A stretch of 64,000 bases of DNA, from the NCBI GenBank assembly GCA_034401795.1, contig CM067371.1, forward strand, positions 81,302,628 to 81,366,627, given 5' to 3'. The stretch comes from Chaetoderma sp. LZ-2023a. Its lineage: Eukaryota; Mollusca; Caudofoveata; Chaetodermatida; Chaetodermatidae. Numbering within the stretch: the stretch's first letter is position 1; the number at the start of each line of letters is the position of its first letter. The notes below the pieces were generated by a model. That model did no database searches. It worked only from the letters and a program-made list of their open reading frames with translations, and was not told the DNA's origin. Positions 1-10,411 of the stretch are shown here, one piece after another. Position numbers and translations under genes: made by a program.

Positions 1-365
1 AGCTTAGCTCCGCCTACCTTATACGTATATTGGAATCAACTTATATAGGCCTACGTTGAAGCCTGAATTGCCAGAATCCCAATTTCAAGATAACGACACA
101 GGAAAGCGGTTCAATATTTTGAAATTAATGTTACTGGGCGTGGATGCTGCCTATGGAGCTCCAAGTCAAATTAATTTCAAAATATTCAACCAAATACTTA
201 TTAAATTGTACACCCGTCAATATATAAGACATACAATTCGTACACCTGACTGACTTTTCCAGCTTCGTGGATAATTTTAGGCCATTATGATTGTGACGTC
301 AGCTAACTTGTTACTTAATTGATTATAATGCCATATACACGAGTGACAGATAGTATCCCTCCATA
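1..365 (+). mobile_element. H1-B hairpin MITE, left-truncated by window edge
   Basis: The core hairpin at about 107-198 has the two family arms: TTCAATATTTTGAAATTAAT on the left and its near-complement ending in TTTCAAAATATTCAACC. The left flank has the GCTCCGCC box. The right flank has the ATACAATTCGTAC box, one TGACGTCA near 292, and a terminal CCCTCCAT. No transposase is present, so this is a non-autonomous element. H1 is my name for a family defined only from the copies in this window. Confidence 0.75.
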
Positions 366-439
366 AAGGTCAAACATGGAAGAACTGATTTGCTGTGTTT
401 GTGTAACATGCGGTGGTTCTTTAACCCTCACAGACCAGA

Positions 440-1815
440 AACGACATTTGGATCAATTTCAGGAAAACGTACGAAATGGTGTCAGATGTCTTTGTCAGCA
501 AATATTTGCGTTATACCTACGAATTTGCTTATTATTAAGCCATTTTCAGTAGTGGCAACTATAATTGTGATTAGATACATATATAAAAGCAATGTGGGTG
601 CTTAATTAGAATGTGAGAATCACTCGTGAATCATGTCACCCCGCCCACCCCCACCCCCCCCCCCCCACCCTCAAAGATGCCATGTCAGAAACTAAAATAT
701 AAAAATGCGTATATGATTAACTTATATAATCAGCATCTCTAGTAAACAATAATGCCACAATAATCAGTGCTATGTGTGTGGGAATGGTCAAACAGAGGCT
801 GTAAGATTTCCTTCCATCGTAAACTGTGTAGTAGACAGAAACATGTTCAAAAACTTAGGATTGAAACTTTTTGTCAAGACCGTCACAACACACAAATATA
901 GCCATTCTTTAATATGTGTGACAATCAATCCAATATAGTTATCTCCCCTGTTATAGCTCTCCTTTAACATTATCTTGCAAAAACTGGCGCAACATTACTG
1001 TGTAACTATATAAGCGAAATTTGATATCTGAATCATGTTACTTTGAAGAGTATATTATTTAGATGTCAAGACCGAACGCTTGCCCAAGTTTTCCCAAATG
1101 CATTTATCCATTCCTATAATAAATTTTAATATTTAGAATGACAGACTATTTTGATAAGCATATCATCATTGCATCCACTGAAAAAAACCAAAGTGACAGC
1201 ATTGACAAACACATCATATTGGCAAGACCATCACAGTCAAGACCATCACATTCCTTATTTTTAAGTCATGGAAATATGCACATTTCTTTACATCAGAGAT
1301 GCCTTATGGTTTTATGTGTCCTACTAAAGTATTTTGTGTTATCAATAGACCTTCCTTTGCACCATATCAGGGAAATTTGCATTTTTATGTTATTTCAGGT
1401 CAAGATCATAACAGTTTGTCAGGACCGTCACATACGTCAAGACCACCACGTTGTATTTTTCATTTGGATTCATACAATTTACCCTTACAGCTAACGAGTC
1501 GATATATTGTTCATTAATTGGCCGTATATATATTCTTGACCATTTTGCATCACATACATCAGATCTGCATGTTAGTTTTGATAAAAATCACCCCTGATAC
1601 CGTGTGATGGTCTTCACAAAATCGATGGCAATGTGAGTAATGAGGACATAATTATCAGGAAATGGATTAATATTAAGCATGGCAAGTTATAAAATCATCC
1701 TCTCCAACCAAGTCAAATGAATAAAAATTCATATAATTATATATCAAAACGGTTTGAAATTTGACATTTCTGAACTACCCTTTTGGTACGTTTTCCTGAA
1801 ATTGACCCATATAAG
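440..1815. repeat. Possible decayed inverted-terminal-repeat element
   Basis: Sequence around 447-478 and 1782-1813 forms a diverged inverted repeat of roughly 30 bp sharing TACGTTTTCCTGAAATTGA. Between the arms the motif GTCAAGACCRTCACA recurs near 873, 1065, 1221, 1236 and 1430. No convincing protein is encoded; the open frame at 1138-1494 matches nothing I recognise. It could be a decayed DNA transposon, or chance similarity between two old repeats. Confidence 0.3.
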
Positions 1816-1827
1816 TTATGACGTCAC

Positions 1828-2107
1828 GAATATTATGTTGAATATTTGTAGCTTGTGCTAGCAGTTCAACAAACCGACATATCCCTTTCCGCCCTTGACC
1901 AGCAGTGCAGGGATCAATATCAAACGGAAATCCGCAGCTATCGAGATTCTATTGACCTTGTTTAACATAATTTGAGCAAGAGCTAACAGGTGCTGCATAT
2001 GGCAGTAACCGGCTCCAGTCCAATTCATTAAAAAATATTCAACAGCTTGGCGATATGTAGTGACGTCTTTTAATTGAGATACTGGAATTTTAATCATAAA
2101 ATGGTTA
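1828..2107 (-). mobile_element. Degenerate H1 copy
   Basis: The right-hand arm is recognisable at about 2010-2047 (CCAGTCCAATTCATT then AAAAATATTCAACAG). The left arm is eroded. A TGACGTCA lies near 1820 and a TGACGTCT near 2070. An old, heavily mutated copy. Confidence 0.35.
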
Positions 2108-2272
2108 AAACATTTGACCAGTCACTGTCTCCAGCTACAGCCCCACCCTCCATAAATAATATGTCCTGTTGAAAACTGATCTATATTAGACAACTGAATG
2201 GTTAAATTCCTATATTTAGTTCAGATTTAGATGATAACTAATGTTGAATTAGTTTAAAATGATGATGTACAT

Positions 2273-2575
2273 TGTTGTTGTCCAAGGCCCGTTTAATAAG
2301 TCGAGCTCCTCATGTGCCGTGTCAGCTAAATCTGCCTGAAAATAGCAGAGTCCTAGCTGGATAAGCATATAAATCAACCAGTCGTCATTAGCGCGGCGCG
2401 ACAGAAAGTTCGACTTATAAAACGGGCCTTAGGCCCGTTTTATAGGTCGAACTTTCTGTCGCGCCGCGCTAATGACAACTGGTTGATATATAGTGGACTC
2501 TCTCATTTTCAGGTAGGTTTAGCTGGCACGGCACAAGAGAAGTTCGACTTATTAAACGGGCCTTGGACAACAACA
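2273..2575. mobile_element. H3 foldback element (about 300-bp inverted repeat)
   Basis: Almost the entire stretch is one hairpin. The left arm starts TGTTGTTGTCCAAGGCCCG and the right arm ends with its complement. The centre is CGGGCCTTAGGCCCG near 2430. Arms differ by small indels and a few substitutions. This is typical of a foldback MITE with almost no loop. No second copy is evident in the window. Confidence 0.8.
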
Positions 2576-2694
2576 CATTAAGGCAAGGGTTAACCGAAAT
2601 AGAGACCTGAGCCCAGAAATATAAGGATCCCTCATATCAAAAACAATTAACACTTTATACACACTTGAACGTGAAATCCTAGTATCTCAGTCAG

Positions 2695-2695
2695 T

Positions 2696-2774
<79 letters not shown>
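2695..2774. repeat. (AGT)n microsatellite
   Basis: About 26 uninterrupted AGT units. Confidence 0.97.
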
Positions 2775-2775
2775 C

Positions 2776-3800
2776 ACCGGCTCAGGAGGCCCTACAACCA
2801 ATTAGCCCTGGACCCAAATAGGTTCACCATGTTTCAGTAAAGCTTTTTTAAACTGGTCACCAGTCTCTCTTCTACTAGGTATTTACAAATATAATATCTA
2901 ACAACACATGCAGAGATGTTCTTTTTAATTTCACTGGGCACTTTCTGCTTTCTGCTGCTTCTCATGGTGGTCCAGGACCGTACGGTGGGGGTGTGCGGGT
3001 GGGGATGGGGGTGGGGTGGGGTGTTCCAACGGCACTTTTTTTAAATATCAGTGTATTGATTTTGCCTATATTTGATATAAATATGAGTCACATATGACTT
3101 TGTTGATACCATCTATTGTGCTGATTTGTATGCCTAAATTGCGGGAAAAGTCACCATTTTACTTTCAGAAATAAACAATATTCTTAGGGGGTGGGGGATG
3201 TGTGCAGGGGAACTTCCCCAAGGACCCCCTTCCGATCCACTCTTTCAGAATCCCACCGTACGGCGATGTGGTCATGGATGTAATTAGATTTGTTCGACTC
3301 GAAAACCGACTTTATTTTATACACCTATCGACATATAAACCACTATGTTAAACCGTATAACGTTAGCTTGTGGACGTTCTCTAGATAGATAAACGATCTA
3401 TGGCCAATAACAAACTCCATTTTCATGCGAATTATATCCGCTATTAATCTTTGAAAATATATGTGCACAATGATAATTAACCGGGTGTGTGCTAGGGATT
3501 AACTCTTTATCTAAAGAATAGATATGCATTTTTGAGTTGACGTCTCCTCACATGAGCTGATTTAATGCTCAATAATCCATCTCAGCTTTAGATTGTAAGT
3601 CAATGGCACATATCAAGAGGTGCGCCACACCTTAATACAATTTCATATCAAAGATGTGGTTTAATGTTTGTTTTCAGAAATTGGTTTAACTTTTGAACAA
3701 GCTTTCTCCCTTTGGTTTGAGTGAACTGATAATTAGGTTATAGTCAAGTTATATTCGTTTAAATTAATTGGCTGCCCGCTAAGTTAGGAGAAGTTGGTGC
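2776..3800. other. Intergenic stretch, no gene recognised
   Basis: It holds a G-rich tract (about 2985-3030, GGGGTGGGG units) and a second G-rich patch near 3187. CCGTACGGTGGG and CCCACCGTACGG form a short inverted pair at about 2980 and 3251. No conserved protein is visible in any frame. Confidence 0.5.
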
Positions 3801-3818
3801 CACTGGTTTTACACTACG

Positions 3819-4442
3819 GTGTGGATGTTAAGAATGATAACAATTTCTCTGTGTAAATGTGTCAATGGTTTAGACGCTAGAAAGAGCTTGCGACAATCAT
3901 TAAGAACTGGCGAAACATTTGTACCTGCCCTTGAAACACTAACAAATGACAGGCTACATAATAAGGTAGAACCGTATGAGGTACTTGAGAAACTGGAGTG
4001 TGAGTTCTCGATTGCATTAACCCCGGAAAATCCCGTCTTCGGAGAGTGTAAAAACTTACATTTGTATATACTAAGACTCCTGTGTAACATTAACACTACA
4101 TCTTGAACGTGTAGATATACATTGCCAGTACGGGGCCTACTTAGTTGGAATTTCTCTTTCCAATTCAGACTTAGCCCCTTATATATAATCGTTTGCTCGT
4201 GATGATTGATGAATAAGAGAAAAGAACCGCCACCGGCATTTTGCTGTATCCACGTACAGGTCACTAGTGACAAACCAGTACACTGGGATGATATGATGCT
4301 GCCGACACCTGCAGAACTCATAATAGCGGAGTTGGAAGATCACAGCACAACTGCCACGGAAGCCAGGGCCCATCAACCAGAGGAATCTGATTTGTCAACT
4401 AAGTATCTGACGTCATCATCAAATACGACACTTGTTGGCTGA
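3819..4442 (+). other. Two unassigned open frames upstream of KLHL gene 1
   Basis: Frames at 3819-4106 (95 codons) and 4206-4442 (78 codons) have mixed, non-repetitive composition. The second reads FCCIHVQVTSDKPVHWDDMM and then an acidic stretch. Neither resembles a BTB domain, so they are unlikely to be the missing 5' exon of the Kelch gene at 5230. They could be exons of an unknown gene or chance frames. I see no conserved motif. Confidence 0.2.
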
Positions 4443-4752
4443 CGTCACAATCAAAATGTTGTAGCTCCGTCAGGAAAGTCGAAAAGTCTGCCACGAAAGC
4501 GTAAAGAAGTAGAGGTCGAATGTATGGCGAATTTAGAATTTAATAAACATTCGGTTGAATATTTTGAAATTGGCAGCGACATCCGCCAATTAATTTAGAT
4601 TCAAATTAGTCCACAGCTTACATTTATAGTTACCTTGATATTTACATTCTAGATATTCTGGTTTCAAATTTTTAAATCGTTTCCAACACATATAAAGAGT
4701 GTGCGGAGATTAGCCTAAATGGCTGGCATATTTATAAATGGATTCCTCTATT
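4395..4752 (-). mobile_element. H1-B copy, degenerate core
   Basis: Reads in the inverse orientation. CRE-type TGACGTCA sites lie near 4408 and 4440, then AATAAACATTCGGTTGAATA, a shrunken core and a GGATTCCTCTATT end. Much of the hairpin loop is lost. Confidence 0.55.
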
Positions 4753-4771
4753 CGTATCACAGATATGCCTA

Positions 4772-4873
4772 CCGCCATTCCTCTAGGCGAGGAGCTACTC
4801 TCAAACCGCCATTTCTCCAGCTGAAGAGCCACTGTCAGACCGCCATTCCTCCAGGCGAGGAGCCACTGTCAGG
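4772..4873. repeat. 34-bp minisatellite, 3 units
   Basis: Three tandem units, each starting CCGCCATT and ending near CACTGTCAGA. They differ by a few substitutions. The unit length is not a multiple of three. Confidence 0.8.
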
Positions 4874-5161
4874 TCGCTCCATGCCGTCACAAACTAGTGG
4901 CAGCATCCCCAGGTACTGATATAGATGACACATGCCTAACTACCAGACTATGCTGCCAACCTAAGTTCAGCGGGCGTGGCCATGAACAGAGCACCAAAAC
5001 TCATAATTAGCGAGAATAGGAATGATCTCGGAATAGTGAATCTCTAATATTAGAATAAAATAGAATTAGAATTGGAGTAGTTTCAAACTTAAATATATAC
5101 TACCAATAGCTACGTCGGAGTGAGATCCTCAAAAATGCTAAAATCTTAACCATACAGTAAA

Positions 5162-5164
<3 letters not shown>

Positions 5165-5223
<59 letters not shown>
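5165..5223. repeat. (TTA)n microsatellite abutting a splice acceptor
   Basis: About 19 TTA units end 6 bp before the AG at 5228-5229 that opens the KLHL gene 1 exon. The repeat takes the place of an ordinary polypyrimidine tract. Confidence 0.95.
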
Positions 5224-5229
5224 TCGTAG

Positions 5230-6732
5230 GTGGAGTGGTTGGTGGAGATTTGCTGTGATTTCCTGGTCCGGCACATGTCACTGGAAAGTTATCCAGCAGT
5301 GTTGTTGTTAGCAGATACCTATTGTCTTGGAGATTTACGATGGGACATCGCACGCTTTCTTGGAGAGAATTTGGTGACACTCTCAGAGCAGGAAAACTTC
5401 TACCAGAATCTCAGCTATGAGCTCCTGCAACAGTTCCTTAAGGAGAATATTTATTTGGAGACATCCGAGGGTTACATTCTCAAGGTTGTTCTGGACTGGG
5501 CCTTCGCGTTTTGGAATGAAAGAAGTGATCAGCTGTTGACATTGCTCAAGGAGGTTCGATTTGCAATGCTGGATATGGAGGAATTGGACAGCTTACCACA
5601 AGAAGTGCTTCAGTATCCCGAGATTGCGCAAGAAGTACGCGATGCACGCGGTTATCTATATGACCTCAATCGACAATGTTTACGCAAGGGGGACAAGTAC
5701 TTGCCTCGTGGATCACGCGAGGTTGTGTTTATGTTGGCGGCATCTGAATTCGCCAATGGCACATCAATTATGTACCGGGACCTAGAGCATCGTATCATGT
5801 GTCAGGAAGAAATTTCAACTAGTGGGCTCGACACCGAGCTAGAATTTGCAGGACAAGTCAAGATGGGCAATTTTATCTATGCCATGGGAGGGTATAACAG
5901 TCATTATTGTAGTACTGGGAGAATGTTCTCCTATGATCCACGATACCGGGAATGGACGGAACTAGCTTCCATGTTGCAACCACGTGTCTCATTTGCCGTG
6001 TGCGCATCCGATAGGCGCATCTATGTGATTGGTGGCATAGATCACGTGGTCCGAGATGATCGAGATGAAGAGATTATTCTTCATACTGTTGAAGAATATT
6101 GGCCAGAAGATAATGCTTGGCATCCTTTGCCTCCCCTTCCACATGGAACGTATGATCAATCATCTGCATTCTGTATGAACAGTGTGTACGTCTCTGGTGG
6201 CATCAGCGCCGATCCAGAAGATCCAATGCCTGTCAGTTATGTATATCGGTTAGATGTAAAAATACATTTTGGAAACGTACGAGAGAATGGAAAAGATATA
6301 GAAAACGAGGATAGCGTAGGAGGAGGAGGAGGAGGAGAGGAGTCATCACTACAAGTCTGGAATCCCGTCCTACCTATGTTACACTCACGTAAAGGCCACA
6401 GTATGACATCATCAAATGGTCGCTTGTATGTGATTGGAGGGAAAACAAATCGCGATGTTGCCACATTATGCGATTGTCTCGCCAATGAAATGTATGATCC
6501 GGAAACGGGACAGTGGACAGAGATCTGTCCGACTCGGCCTGATATGGGCCGTATATTGCCTTACACCGGTCTAATACGTAACCAGATTTCTTTCCTGGCG
6601 AGGGTAAACTGGAAACAGTATCTGTTTTTCTACGATATTGATCAGGATGAATTTTCACAAGAAGGCGAGTACTGTGGAGGTGATATCACCCGAATAACTA
6701 CCCTTCATGTGGCATACCCTCATGCGATATAA
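5230..6732 (+). CDS. Kelch-like protein, terminal exon (BACK + Kelch); KLHL gene 1
   Basis: The last 500 codons of a BTB-BACK-Kelch protein, a family that serves as substrate receptors of cullin-3 ubiquitin ligases. The first codon, GTG, is an internal valine: TTTCGTAG at 5222-5229 is a splice acceptor in phase 0. The protein starts at the BTB/BACK junction (WLVEICCDFLVRHMS), the same point as QLQVGWLKDACADYMLRHIR in the gene at 51258. BACK covers about residues 20-140. Kelch strands with GG doublets follow at about 217-246 (YAMGGYN), 264-300 (YVIGGID), 319-345 (YVSGGIS) and 399-432 (YVIGGKT), with a degenerate last blade to 500. An acidic insert with six glycines (about 346-373) interrupts one blade. 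The BTB exon is not recognisable upstream. The stop codon TAA (6730-6732) overlaps the end of an H1-B element. The length past BACK matches the paralogues, so the C-terminus is complete. Confidence 0.9.
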   Translation: MEWLVEICCDFLVRHMSLESYPAVLLLADTYCLGDLRWDIARFLGENLVTLSEQENFYQNLSYELLQQFLKENIYLETSEGYILKVVLDWAFAFWNERSDQLLTLLKEVRFAMLDMEELDSLPQEVLQYPEIAQEVRDARGYLYDLNRQCLRKGDKYLPRGSREVVFMLAASEFANGTSIMYRDLEHRIMCQEEISTSGLDTELEFAGQVKMGNFIYAMGGYNSHYCSTGRMFSYDPRYREWTELASMLQPRVSFAVCASDRRIYVIGGIDHVVRDDRDEEIILHTVEEYWPEDNAWHPLPPLPHGTYDQSSAFCMNSVYVSGGISADPEDPMPVSYVYRLDVKIHFGNVRENGKDIENEDSVGGGGGGEESSLQVWNPVLPMLHSRKGHSMTSSNGRLYVIGGKTNRDVATLCDCLANEMYDPETGQWTEICPTRPDMGRILPYTGLIRNQISFLARVNWKQYLFFYDIDQDEFSQEGEYCGGDITRITTLHVAYPHAI

Positions 6733-7108
6733 TGGATGAATCCACTTTTAGCTATGCTCCGCCCATCCCTAGATAAGTTTGTGTAGGGATTCATCGAACT
6801 TTGAACTCCCCGAATCTCAATGTCCAGAAAACTATACAGGTAAGATATTGAAAATTTTGAAACTAATTTGACTGGTTGCTGTTGCTGCCTATGGCGCCCA
6901 GTCAATTAATTTTAAAAATATTCAACAGAACGGTTATCTATATAGTAAAGACATACAATTCATACACATGACGGACTATTAAGAGTTCCAGCCGGACTTC
7001 GATACGCCATTCGTGATGTACTTTAATTGTGACGTCAGCCCACATGTGCTGTAATTGATTATGACGTGATATACTTGACTGCCAGACTGGATTCCTCTAT
7101 TGAGTGGC
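6731..7108 (+). mobile_element. H1-B MITE at the stop codon of KLHL gene 1
   Basis: Starts AATGGATGAATCC, whose AA is also the last two bases of the gene's TAA stop. It continues with the ATGCTCCGCCCAT box, a donor-like ACAGGTAAGA near 6840, the hairpin core at about 6848-6925, and TGACGTCA near 7029. It ends GGATTCCTCTATT. The gene's 3' UTR must therefore be MITE sequence. Confidence 0.8.
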
Positions 7109-7470
7109 GTGATTTATGTAATCTCCATTATTGGACAATAGAGAAATTCCTTTTTAGCTTTGCCACGCCGGTTCTCACCTAAGCCCACTCCACATTTTAC
7201 GCGTGTTGGAATAAGTTTGAAACTTTGAAACAGGAATTCTTCGACTCTAAATTTGAAACTAGTTTGTTGGGTGTTGCTTCCTAGTTTCAAAATAATCAAG
7301 AGAATGTTGATTTAATTGTAAATGCACCAAAGACATATCGCACACTTTCGTGACAAACCTTTCGATTCTCATGACAGAGCTACATAATTTTAATCATGGC
7401 ACCAGCTAACATTTGATATATGTTACTATGACGTCAGATTCTTGAGTAACAGATCGGATCCCTCCATTGG
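7109..7470 (+). mobile_element. H1-B copy, diverged, end-to-end with previous copy
   Basis: Follows the preceding element directly. It keeps GAATTCTTCGACT, core arms shortened at about 7250-7300, TGACGTCA near 7429 and the terminal GGATCCCTCCATTG. The two copies are in the same orientation. Confidence 0.6.
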
Positions 7471-8410
7471 CTTGTATTAAGAGGATATATACTTGTCTTT
7501 CATGATCACGCGCTGATACTCGGTCACATGATGGTCGTTTATGATAAATGTAACGTACAGTACTGTACGGCACTACTTGACATAAAATACGCACGTTGTT
7601 GTTCAACTTACATCTAATATTTATGTCAATGCGTAATATCTCAAATTCATTCATCTGTGATACATACATGTCAAAGTGGTTTACAATGAACCCAAGAGAG
7701 ATTAAGGACAGATGTCACAGTTTATTCCTGACAGGTTCACAGCAACAGGCATGGCGCCAGATCATGCCACCATGCTTCTGTGGAATGATACTATAACCAA
7801 GCAACTTACTGATATGTTTTTCTGCGAAATCGATTATGAGATTTAGGCATACTGGAAATTTGATTCAAGCTGAAAAGAATTAGTGATAAATTGAACTACT
7901 AACATCATTATTTAGGAACATGTGTCACACACGAATCTAAAATATATGTTTGGATTCTCTGATAACATGCAAACAGGTTCAGGGATAGATGTCTAAATTT
8001 ATGCTTTAGGAAATTTAAAATGCTGTTGTTGTTGTTGTTGTTGTTTGGGATGGTGCGGTATACGGTTAAATTAAAATCGCTTGATAAATGCAATTTGGTG
8101 TCTAACGTGTCAATCCATAACTGTGCCAAAATGGGAGAACAGCGACACAGAACATTCATATGTAACTGAATAACATATTTTATGTTGTGATCAGTAGTGA
8201 GTCTTAATATATTTGCATGCACATTTGATTTATATGTCGTCCTACATATTTCACTTGCTTATACATATTTAACAATGGGTTATTACTTCATATGCCACCC
8301 TTTTTCTGAAGAGATATCACCCGTCATTAAAGATTGACTGCTTTAATAGCAACCCAAAGACCTTTAACACTTAGAACCCGATTTTGAAAACCCATTTACA
8401 TCTTAATAAA
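7471..8410. other. Intergenic stretch, nothing recognised
   Basis: The only structured item is a (TGT)n tract of seven units at about 8022-8045. Open frames here are short and without motifs. Confidence 0.4.
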
Positions 8411-8414
8411 TATT

Positions 8415-8520
8415 CTGTTGGAATATTTGGAAACTAATTTGCTCGGAACTGTTACTGCCTATGGCAGCGACAGATCCCTGTCAAATTAGTTCTCAATGTT
8501 CTACAGTTTACCGATATCTT
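8415..8520. mobile_element. Degenerate H1 core
   Basis: TGGAATATTTGGAAACTAAT and TCAAATTAGTTCTC arms flank a CTGTTACTGCC...GGCAGCGACAG loop. Outer flanks are not recognisable. Confidence 0.5.
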
Positions 8521-8529
8521 ATAGTTACC

Positions 8530-8665
8530 GTGAAAGCTATCCTCTGTCCTGGTTAGAGTTCTGTTATGTAACGCGCAACTTGTAATAGATTATATCCGCC
8601 TTTGTAGAAGAACCGCATTAACACGCGTAAGTGTGCCCTATTATTACCTGCGTAGTTACCTTGAA
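8530..8665 (-). mobile_element. Small fragment of the LINE at 9420-12660
   Basis: The segment from GGTTAGAGTTCTGTTA to AGTGTGCC repeats, with about 85-90% identity by eye, the sequence at about 9520-9605 inside the neighbouring LINE. Its outer part carries GTTACCTTGAAAGCTATCC at about 8522 and 8655. Confidence 0.5.
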
Positions 8666-9049
8666 AGCTATCCTCTGGGCATTCAGAGTGGGGTCCACAA
8701 ACGTTTATTTCCTATGGCTGCTAGCGTAAATTTAAGACAGTCACATAAACACGCTATAGTAGCTGACTGCATTTGTTAATGCTGCCTAAGGTGTTTTAAA
8801 TATTTATATCTGTATTCGATGTTGCACTATCCTTTGTATGTATGACTGATGAGCTCATTCACTGTCCAAGGCTCGTTGGTGTGGTACGTTGATATCTGAT
8901 GTTTCTTTGAGAATCACATTGACCTTTTTAACAACTGCAATCTCATGCAGGAGTTCTTGTAGAGTATGACTTTTGACTTCAGCACTAGAACCAGTGGATA
9001 ATATGAGAGTGCAAGTACATATGCTCTATTTTCTGACCCTTGCAATCAA

Positions 9050-9402
9050 TGGGCCTTTTCAGTTTTAACTATGCATCTCTAGCTAAGCTCCACCAAGACC
9101 TCGCTCATGTTTGGAACGATCGATCACTAAGCTCCTAACGATAAATTTCCAGCAAACTACAGGAAAGTTGTTGAATATTTTGAAACTAATTTGACTGTGT
9201 GCTGTTGCTGTCCAAATATTCAACATCATCTTTATTAAATAGTAAAGACAAACAATTCGTACAACAACGCTTAGTCCGTCACGAATTAGGCTTTCTGATG
9301 TGCATATCTACGTCATTCATGATGTCATTGATTATGGCGTCATCCTAAACGTCACGTAGTTGAGTATGACGTCATACGATGGATGGATAAACTGGCAAGT
9401 TT
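9050..9402 (+). mobile_element. H1-A MITE
   Basis: Shows the subtype-A order: GCTAAGCTCCACC box, GATCGATC, core left arm TTGAATATTTTGAAACTAAT, a deleted right arm, ACAATTCGTACAAC, then CRE-type sites with a perfect TGACGTCA near 9368. It ends GATAAACTGGCAAG. Confidence 0.75.
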
Positions 9403-9433
9403 AAAACACGTTGTAGGGGTAACAGGAGTTAGC

Positions 9434-10081
9434 TTAAATAGGTTTCTGCGCAGTTATGGATTGGTCGCCTCTATAGGTATACACGGATGTAGTTAGAGAT
9501 TTGGCGTAGGCCTGGTTAGAGTTCTGAATCAGTTCTGTTAAGTAATTTGTAACTTGTAATAGATCATATCCTCCTTTGTAGAAGAACCGCATTAAGTGTG
9601 CCATATTATTCAGAATAGCGTTCTCCCATTGTGAAACTATTCTGATTATCTGATTACGCCTTTTAGCCAAATAACGACATTTCTTTGTCGACAAAAATTA
9701 ACATTGATTATCAATAATTAACACTTAGGTAGAGGCAGTAGCGAAGTTGGACATACTATTAACTGGTATCTCCGTGTAGGAAGTATGTAAGGTAAGTTCT
9801 TCAGCTGAATAATCACTAACACCTAAGTCGCAATACTTTGAATGGGCGACTGCATGGCCAATGAATTCCAATGCTGGACATCTGATTAGAAAGTATTCCA
9901 ACGTTTCCTGTTCAGATTTACATAATTGACATAATGGATTGGCGATATCTTTTTTAAACCAACTTCCAGTGAGAGGTTTGAATTTGACCGATATGCGTGC
10001 TGCATCTCTATCAGAAGAGCAGTCAGCTTGTAGTACATGATGCAGTTTTCCAGGAACAAATTCTATTTCATGATATGGCAC
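9434..10081 (-). pseudogene. LINE ORF2 C-terminal fragments with zinc-knuckle-like motif
   Basis: The frame at 9725-10081 contains CQLCKSEQETLEYFLIRCP, the Cys-x2-Cys...Cys pattern found after the RT in many LINEs, with the usual His replaced (EYF). The frame at 9434-9694 continues downstream as the likely end of the protein. Both are broken relative to the RT. Confidence 0.65.
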
Positions 10082-10411
10082 TGCCCTTGATATTTCATCT
10101 TTTCATCGCATCTGAATAGCCTCCCTAATCAGGGACTTCCACTTCTCCTTCTGTATCGGATCATCCATACTTCATCATCCTCTAAGCTATGCTTCTGCGT
10201 GATTCTTTTTACCTCCATAGACTATAGTTGTGCCTTTCAATAGACTTTACAGACAGTTGTCGCCTATTTCCTTTTCACATTTCTGGCAGATTGTAGATAG
10301 AATTAAGCAACATACATGCGTCATGATGCACTTGTGCTTCAACCAGTAGCACACCAGTTAAGATATATATTGTGGGATGAGCTGTGCTCTTTGGTAATGA
10401 CAGAAGTTGCT

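Noticed and set aside
3819..4442. Upstream frames as the BTB exon of KLHL gene 1
   Set aside because: They show no BTB signature residues and do not join in a BTB-like order.
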